Notes under the pieces: model-generated
The model's database searches: none
Seen by the model: only the letters and a program-made list of their open reading frames with translations
Told to the model about the DNA's origin: nothing
Assembly: GCA_021234155.1 (NCBI GenBank)
Contig: JAJEKV010000009.1
Location: forward strand, 11,972,546 to 12,036,545
Origin: Isoetes taiwanensis
Lineage: Eukaryota; Streptophyta; Lycopodiopsida; Isoetales; Isoetaceae
DNA: 64,000 nucleotides
Direction: 5' to 3'
Position numbers and translations under genes: made by a program
Shown here: one piece after another, positions 57,453 through 64,000 of the stretch
How positions within the stretch are numbered: position 1 is the first letter of the stretch
How the letters are laid out: every line of letters starts with the position of its first letter

Positions 57453-60400
57453 TTGGTGGAGTGAGGGTGTTGACCTTGAGGGGACCCTAAAATCCCCTAA
57501 GCTTGCTCGAATTGAGTTCATTACAAGTTAATTATGCCATCCATGTCAAATAGCTTTAGGGAGCAAAGTTGAACAAGGGCATTCTCTCTATCCATATGCC
57601 TTGATATTGAAACACAACCATCATCACAAGCAACCAAATCTAACCCCCAACCCGCAAGTCTTTTTGCTTTTCGTAAATCATTTATCTTCATTCTAGTAGT
57701 TATGATGCTTTTCGTAATCATTTATCTTCATTCTAATAGTTATGATGCTTATATTCTCAATGCAATCTTAGACCAAGTATAACGTCCAGCCATAAAGGTC
57801 AACCCCAAGTACAACGATCCCACAAACTCCATTCCTTTGACCTTAGCTGACCCTTTGACCTAGACCTTCTCCTAAAATTCAAAAATTGGGTCAGGTAGTG
57901 GAGATGAATTAGGAATCCGGTGGCAAAAATCAGAATTTATTTTCGTACAATGCATTAATTATGAATTTATGAATGTCTTGCCACCGCAAAAGCTGACTTC
58001 TAATTGCCACATCGAAGGAGGACAGGCCCAAACTCCGCCCGGCTGGTTCCTATTGCTCTGCGTTCGATGTGCAGCTTCGGCCAGTCCCAACCGCAATGGT
58101 TAAAACTTCGGCCCCAAAACGCAAACCCTTCTAGAACCCGGCAACTCCACGGGGTTTATGTTTTGGAGGCCCCCTCCTTGTCGATTTGGCGGGACCTTGC
58201 GCCAGACTTGACGTGGAGTGGGGGTGTTGACTTAGAGCACGGACCCTAAAATCCCCCGAAGCTGCTGCCCCTTTCCTCTCCCCTAAGGCCCTCGGGGACG
58301 GACGGGCGACCTCCCTCTCCGAACTGCAATTTGGCTCTGCCAATGGACTCGAATCCACGACATTGCCCTAGGGACCAAGTTACGTGGCGCCGAAAGACCA
58401 AAACTCGGCCCCAAAACAAAAACCCTTCTAGAACACGGCAACTCACGGGGTTTACGTTTGAGGCCCTCCTTGTCGATTTGGTCGGGACCTTGCGCAGGTG
58501 TCTTGGCGGGAGTGAGGGTGTTGACCTTGAGGCGGGGACCCTAAAATCCCAGGAAGGCGCGCTTGCTGTTCGGTCCCGGTTCATTACAAGTTAATTATGC
58601 CATCCATGTCAAATAGCTTTAGGGAGCGGTCCGGTTGAACAAGGGCATTCTCTCTATCCATATGCCTTGATAATCTTTGAAACAACCATCATCACAAACA
58701 ACCAAATCTAACCCCCCAGCTAACCCAACCCGCGATAGTCTTTTTGCTTTTCGTAATCATTTATCTTCATTCTAGTAGTTATGATGCTTTTCTGTAATCA
58801 TTTATCTTCATTCTAATAGTTATGATGCTTATATTCTCAATGCAATCTTAGACCAATATAACGTCCGACCAGATAGGTCAACCCAAAGTACAACGATCCC
58901 ACAAACTCCATTCCTTTGACCTTAGAATGACCCTTTGACCTAGACCTTCTCCTCAAAATTCGAAAATTGGGCTGGTGTGCTGGAGATGAATTAGGAATCC
59001 ACCGGCAAAAAATCAGAATTTATTTCCGCATAAATGCATTAATTACGAATTTATGAATGTCTTGCCAGCGCAAAAGCACCCGAATTCTAATTGCCACATC
59101 GGGAGGAGGACAGGCCCAAACTCCGCCCGTGCCCTATTGCTCTGCGTTCTTCGGCCGCTTTTCGCCAGGTCCCAACTGCAACAGACCAAGACTCGGCCCC
59201 CAAAATGCAAACCCTTCTAGAACCTGGCAACTCACAGGGTTACGTTTCGGAGGCCCTCTCCTTGTCAGATTCGGCCGGGACCTTGCGTCGTGACTTGATG
59301 TGGAGTGGGGGTGTTGGCCTTGAGCACCTGACCCTAAAATCCCATTGCTTGCCGTTTTCCTCTCCCCAAGGCCACGGGGCCGGACGGGCGACCTCCCCCT
59401 CTCGAATCGCGTTGGCTGCCAATGGACTCGAACGTCGACATTGCCACGGGGAGCAAGTTCCGTGGCGGAACCCGTAAAGTAACTCACTTCCATCACACTC
59501 GTAGTCAATTGGCCTAGGATGTGGATGCGGGATATTATTCGTGGAGGGCGTGAGTGTTTCTTTCTTTTGCAAAACCGACCTTTGTAACTTGCTCCCTAGG
59601 GTAATTTCGCCATTCCGACCCGATTTGGCGGTCGATCTGCCATTCAGAACCTCCCGGTGCGAGCGACAAAACACTGCCCGGTTTCTACAAGGCCTACCTC
59701 GGGGCGCCACGCTTCATTTGACAAGTTCTCCCGACCCATCTGGAATCTTTTGGGCCTTCCCAAGAGGGGTCCCTGAATGGAGGATCCAACGGCCGGATAG
59801 GGGAACCTCCCCGGAGGGTGGTCATTAGCGTCAGACCCGGGGAGCCTAGCCAGAAGGCCTGCCTCCGGGAACTTTTTTAAATCCCGCCTCTTGGGGTCCT
59901 GGACTCTCCCCTCTTGTGAGGGATTCCTGCAAGGTCCTGGCCTCGTTTGACTTGGGGAAGGGTGCCAGCTTCGGTTGCCACAATCGGGCTACCCGACCGC
60001 CTCTAATGCTAACCCTTTGACATAGACCTTCTCCGAAAATTTCGAAAATTGGGCTGTGTGCTGGAGATGAATTAGGAATCCAGCTGGCAAAAAATCAGAA
60101 TTTATTTTCGTACAATGCATTAATTGCGAATTTATGAATGTCTTGCCATCGCAAAAGCCCCAGACTTCTACTTGCCACATCGGAGGAGGACAGCCCAAAC
60201 TCCGCCCGCCGGTTTCCCTTGCCCGATTCTGGCCGCAGCTTCGGCCGGTCCCAAGTGCAAATGACCAAGTCTCGGCTCCCAAAACGCAAACCCTTCTAGA
60301 ACCTGGCAACCCACATGGTTTGCGTTTAGGAGGCCCTCTCCTTGTCATACTCGGCCGGGACCTTGCGCCGTGACTTGATGTGGAGTGGGGGTGTTGACGC

Positions 60401-61372
60401 CAGGGCACGGACCCTAAAATCCCCCCGGACGCTGCTTGCCCCGAATTTCCTCTCCCTAAGGCCCTGGGAACGGACGGACGACCTCCCCTCTCCGGAACCA
60501 CGATTTGGCTCTGCCAATAGACTCAGAACGTCGAAATTGCCCTAGGGACCAAGTTCTGTGGCCAGAAGACCAAAACTCGGCCCCCAAAACGCAAACCCTT
60601 CTAGAACCGGACAACTCACAGGGTTTACGTTTCGGAGGCCCTCTCCTTGTCAGATTTGGCCGGGACCTTGCGCCGTGTCTTGACGTGAAGTGAGGGTGTT
60701 GATGCCAGAGCGGGGACCCTAAAATCCCCCCGGAAGCTGCTTGTTCCGAATTCAGTTCATTACAAGTTAATTATGCCATCCATGTCAAATAGCTTTACGG
60801 AGCAGTCCGTTGAACAAGGGCATTCTCTCTATCCATATGCCTTGATACTGAAACACAACCATCATCACAAGCAACCAAATCTAACCCCCAACCCGCAAAG
60901 TAGTCTTTTGCTTTTCTGTAATCATTTATCTTCATTCTAGTAGTTATGATGCTTTTCTGTAATCATTTATCTTCATTCTAATAGTTATGATGCTTATATT
61001 CTCAATGCAATCTTAGACCAAGTATAACGTCCAGCCAGCCAAGGTCAACCCCAAGTACAACGATCCCACAAACTCCATTTCTTTGACCTTAGCTAACCCT
61101 TTGACCTAGACCTTCTCCGAAAATTCCGAAAATTGGGCTGTGTGCTGGAGATGAATTAGGAATCCAGCTGGCAAAAAATCAGAATTTATTTTCGTACAAT
61201 GCATTAATTATGAATTTATGAATGTCTTGCCACTGCAAAAGCGCCCCCCGACTTCTAATTGCCACATCGGAAGGAGGACAGGCCCAAACTCCGCTCCGTC
61301 AGTTCCTATTGCTCTGCGTTCTCTGTCAGCTTCTTCGGCCGGTCCCAAGCGCAGCGCACCAAAACTCGGCCC

Positions 61373-61424
61373 CCAAAACGCAAACCCTTCTAGAACCTGG
61401 CAACTCACAGGGTTTACGTTTCGG
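61373..61424. repeat. representative conserved hairpin of the array
   Basis: CCAAAACGCAAACCC (61373-61387) pairs with GGGTTTACGTTTCGG (61410-61424) around a loop beginning TTCTAGAACCTGGCAACTC. The stem has only two imperfect pairs. The same stem with loop TTCTAGAA... occurs 21 times in the array, and with an unrelated loop (GTGCRTTGCTAGGTTATTGT) in the foldback elements. Confidence 0.85.
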
Positions 61425-64000
61425 AGGCCCTCTCCTTGTCAGATTTGGCCGGGACCTTGCGCCGTGACTTGACGTGGAGTGGGGGTGTTGACGCCAGAGC
61501 ACGGACCCTAAAATCCCCCCGGAAGCTGCTTGCCCCGAATTTCCTCTCCCTAAGGCCCTGGGGACGGACGGGCGACCTCCCCTCTCCGGAACCGCAATTT
61601 GGCTCTGCCAATGGACTCAGAACGTCGACATTGCCCTAGGGACCAAGTTCTGTGGCCAGAAGACCAAAACTCGGCCCCCAAAACAAAAACCCTTCTAGAA
61701 CACGGCAACTCCACGGGGGTTTACGTTTGAGGCCCTCTCCTTGTCGATTTGGCGGGACCTTGCTCCCGGTCTTGGCGTGGAGTGAGGGTGTTGACGCCAA
61801 GAGCGGGGACCCTAAAATCCCCCTCCCGCTTTTGCTCCGAATTGATTCATTACAAGTTAATTATGCCATCCATGTCAAATAGCTTTAGGGGGCAGTCCCG
61901 TTGAACAAGGGCATTCTCTCTATCCATATGCCTTGATCTTTGAAACACAACCATCATCACAAGCAACCAAATCTAACCCCCGCCCCCAACCCGGCAGTAG
62001 TCTTTTTGCTTTTTCGTAATCATTTATCTTCATTCTAGTAGTTATGATGCTTTTCTTAATCATTTATCTTCATTCTAATAGTTATGATGCTTATATTCTC
62101 AATGCAATCTTAGACCAATATAACGTCCAGCCCCAAGGTCAACCCCAAGTACAACGATCCCACAAACTCCATTCCTTTGACCTTAGCTGACCCTTTGACC
62201 TAGACCTTCTCCTAAAATTCCAAAATTGGTGGTGTGTCTTTGGAGATGAATTAGGAATCAATTGGCAAAAATCAGAATTTATTCCCGTACAATGCATTAA
62301 TTACGAATTTATGAATGTCTTGCCCTTTGCCAAAGCACCCCCGAATTCTAATTGCCACATCGGAGGAGGACAGGCCCAAACTCCGCTCCGTCGGTTCCTA
62401 TTGCTCTGGTTTCTGGATTACAGCGGCTTCTCGGCCCCAATCAAGCGCAGCAGACCAAGACTTCGGTCCCCAAAACATAAACCCTTCTAGAACCCGGCAA
62501 CTCCACGGGGTTTTACGTTTGGAGGCCCTCTCCTTGTCGATTCAGCCGGAGCTTGCGTCGTGACTTGATGTGGAGTGGGGGTGTTGATGCCAAAGCACCG
62601 GACCCTAAAATCCCCAGAAGTTTGCTTGCCCGAATTTCCTCTCCCCAAGGCCTGAGGGGCCGGACAGGCGACCTCCCCTCTCGGAATCGCGATTTGGCTC
62701 TGCCAATGGACTCGAACGTCGACATTGTCCCGGGGAGCAAGTTCCGTGGCGGAAAGCCCAAAGTAGCTCACTTCCATCACACTCGTAGTCAATTGGCCTA
62801 GGATGTGGATGCGGGATATTAATGTGGAGGCGTGAGTGTTTCTTTCTTTTTGCAAAACCGACCTTGTAACTTGCTCCCTAGGGTAATTTAACCATTCCAG
62901 ATTGGCGGGGTCGATCTGCCATTCCGGAGCCTCCCGATGCCCCAACGACAAAACAACTGCCCGGTTTCTACAAGGCCGACCTCGGGATGCCCCGGCGGTT
63001 TGACAAGTTCTCCTATCCGATCTGGAATCTTTTGGGCCTTCCCAAGAGGGGTCCCTAAGCGGAGGATCCAACGGTCCGGATAGGGGAACAAGACTCCCGG
63101 AGGGTGGTCATTAAGCGTCTTGACCCAGGGGCCCTTTGCCGGGAAGGCACATCTTCGGGAACTTTTGGATCCGCCTCTTGGAGTCAGGACTCTCCCCTCT
63201 TGTGAGGGATTCTGCAAGGTCCCGGCCTCGTTTGACTTGGGGAAAGGTGCGGCTCGGTTGCCACAAAGCGGGCTGCCCCGACCGCTCTAATGCTAACCCT
63301 TTGACCTAGACTTTCTCCGAAAATTTTGAAAATTGGGCTGTGTCTTTGGAGGTGAATTAGGAATCCGGTGGCAAAAAAATCAGAATTTATTTTCGTACAA
63401 TGCATTAATTAAGTAATTTATGAATGTCTTGCCAACTTTAAAGCCCCCCAGACTTCTACTTGCCACATCGGGAGGAGGACAGGCCCAAACTCCGCTCCGC
63501 CGGTTCCCCTTGCTCCGTAGCGTGGTCCCAAGTGCAATGAGACCAAGTCTCGGCTCCCAAAGCGCAAACCCTTCTAGAACACGGCAACCCACATGGTTTT
63601 ACGTTTTTGGAGGCCCTCTCCTTGTCGGTTCTAGGGACCTTTGCTTGTGGACTTGATGTGGAGTGGGGGTGTTGGCGCCGCAGCACGGACCCTAAAAATC
63701 CCCAGGAAGCTGCTTGCCCCGTTCCTCTCCCTAAGGCCCCGGAACGGACGGACGACCTCCCTCTCCCAACCCACGATTTGGCTCGCGCAATAGACTCGAG
63801 CGTCGAAATTGCCCTAGGGACCAAGTTACGTGGCGGAAGACCAAAACTTCGGCCCCAAAACGCGCAAACCCTTCTAGAACCGGACAACTCACGGGGTTTA
63901 CGTTTGGAGGCCCTCTCCTTGTCGATTTGGCGGGACCTTGCACCGTGTCTTGGCGTGGAGTGAGGGTGTTGGCGCCCAGCCGGGGACCCTAAAATCCCCC

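Larger units (their letters stand above)
49590..64000 (+). repeat. higher-order tandem array of foldback-related units, about 1.09-kb units
   Basis: A marker phrase ATGAATGTCTTGCCA recurs at about 50517, 51906, 53894, 55285, 56379, 57971, 59057, 60137, 61220, 62313 and 63420. All units share a core with one hairpin. Type A units (starting 50517, 53894, 56379, 57971, 60137, 61220) end with a CATTACAAGTTAATTATGCC tail. Type B units (51906, 55285, 59057, 62313) end with a TAGTCAATTGGCCTAGGATG tail that matches the right arm of foldback 1 (14690-15000). Order: A B A B A A B A A B, then a unit cut by the window end. The first 600 bp is a diverged partial B tail. The A tail itself contains a 41-bp direct duplication (TTATCTTCATTCTARTAGTT). 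Short open frames recur on both strands but change frame from unit to unit. Confidence 0.92.

Noticed and set aside
50500-64000. Recurring 60-230 codon frames in the array (for example on the minus strand at 50514-51203)
   Set aside because: They occur on both strands and shift frame between units through small indels. No unit preserves the same protein, and no known domain is visible.

Overview
The window looks like nuclear DNA of a land plant, with no prokaryotic signals. Evidence: plant-type L1 LINE, PIF/Harbinger, Helitron, hAT-like and Mutator-like elements; fragments of eukaryotic genes (leukotriene A4 hydrolase-like aminopeptidase, DEAH splicing helicase PRP22/DHX8, a protein kinase); GT-AG introns; and many microsatellites and satellites. 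A second LINE type at 3.3-4.65 kb, ending in a (TCA)n tail rather than poly(A), hints at a non-seed plant (bryophyte, lycophyte or fern), but this is only an inference. I see no complete, confidently functional host gene; nearly everything is transposon, repeat or decayed gene.

Layout. 0-10 kb: a SINE with a long (TATC)n tail, a 5'-truncated LINE, a decayed LTA4H-like fragment (5.94-6.53 kb), several degenerate tandem duplications, and a clean Helitron 3' end at 10.05 kb. 10-19 kb: an antisense LINE reverse-transcriptase relic, a 2.1-kb foldback element (12.9-15.0 kb), a second SINE whose insertion is shown by an internal empty site, and A-rich satellite. 19-23 kb: a dead PIF/Harbinger element with transposase (+) and Myb-like ORF (-). 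24-32.5 kb: short satellites, a second foldback element (27.7-29.9 kb) embedded in a 19-bp minisatellite that runs about 1.6 kb one way and then about 0.6 kb in inverse orientation. 33-37 kb: a 5'-truncated L1 LINE with poly(A) tail, followed by a PRP22/DHX8 fragment. 40.8-44.2 kb: a CpG-rich segment and an unrecognised spliced gene candidate on the minus strand. 44.9-46.3 kb: protein-kinase pseudogene. 46.6-47.4 kb: hAT-like element with 8-bp target duplication. 47.7-49.1 kb: four tandem tRNA-like units and an 800-bp polypurine tract. 49.6-64 kb (window end): a higher-order tandem array.

The most interesting structure is one repeat family in two forms. The foldback elements at 13-15 and 28-30 kb and the 14-kb array at 49.6-64 kb share the same modules, including a 15-19 bp hairpin (CCaaaacgYaaaCCC ... 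GGGtttacgtttTGG) that recurs at least 21 times in the array and about 7 times in the foldbacks, with its stem kept while its loop changes. The array is built of ~1.09-kb units of two types (A and B) with an internal ~300-bp hairpin-bearing submodule that varies in copy number. A 868-bp Mutator-like element with a perfect 9-bp target duplication has inserted in one unit, and its sibling units provide the empty site.
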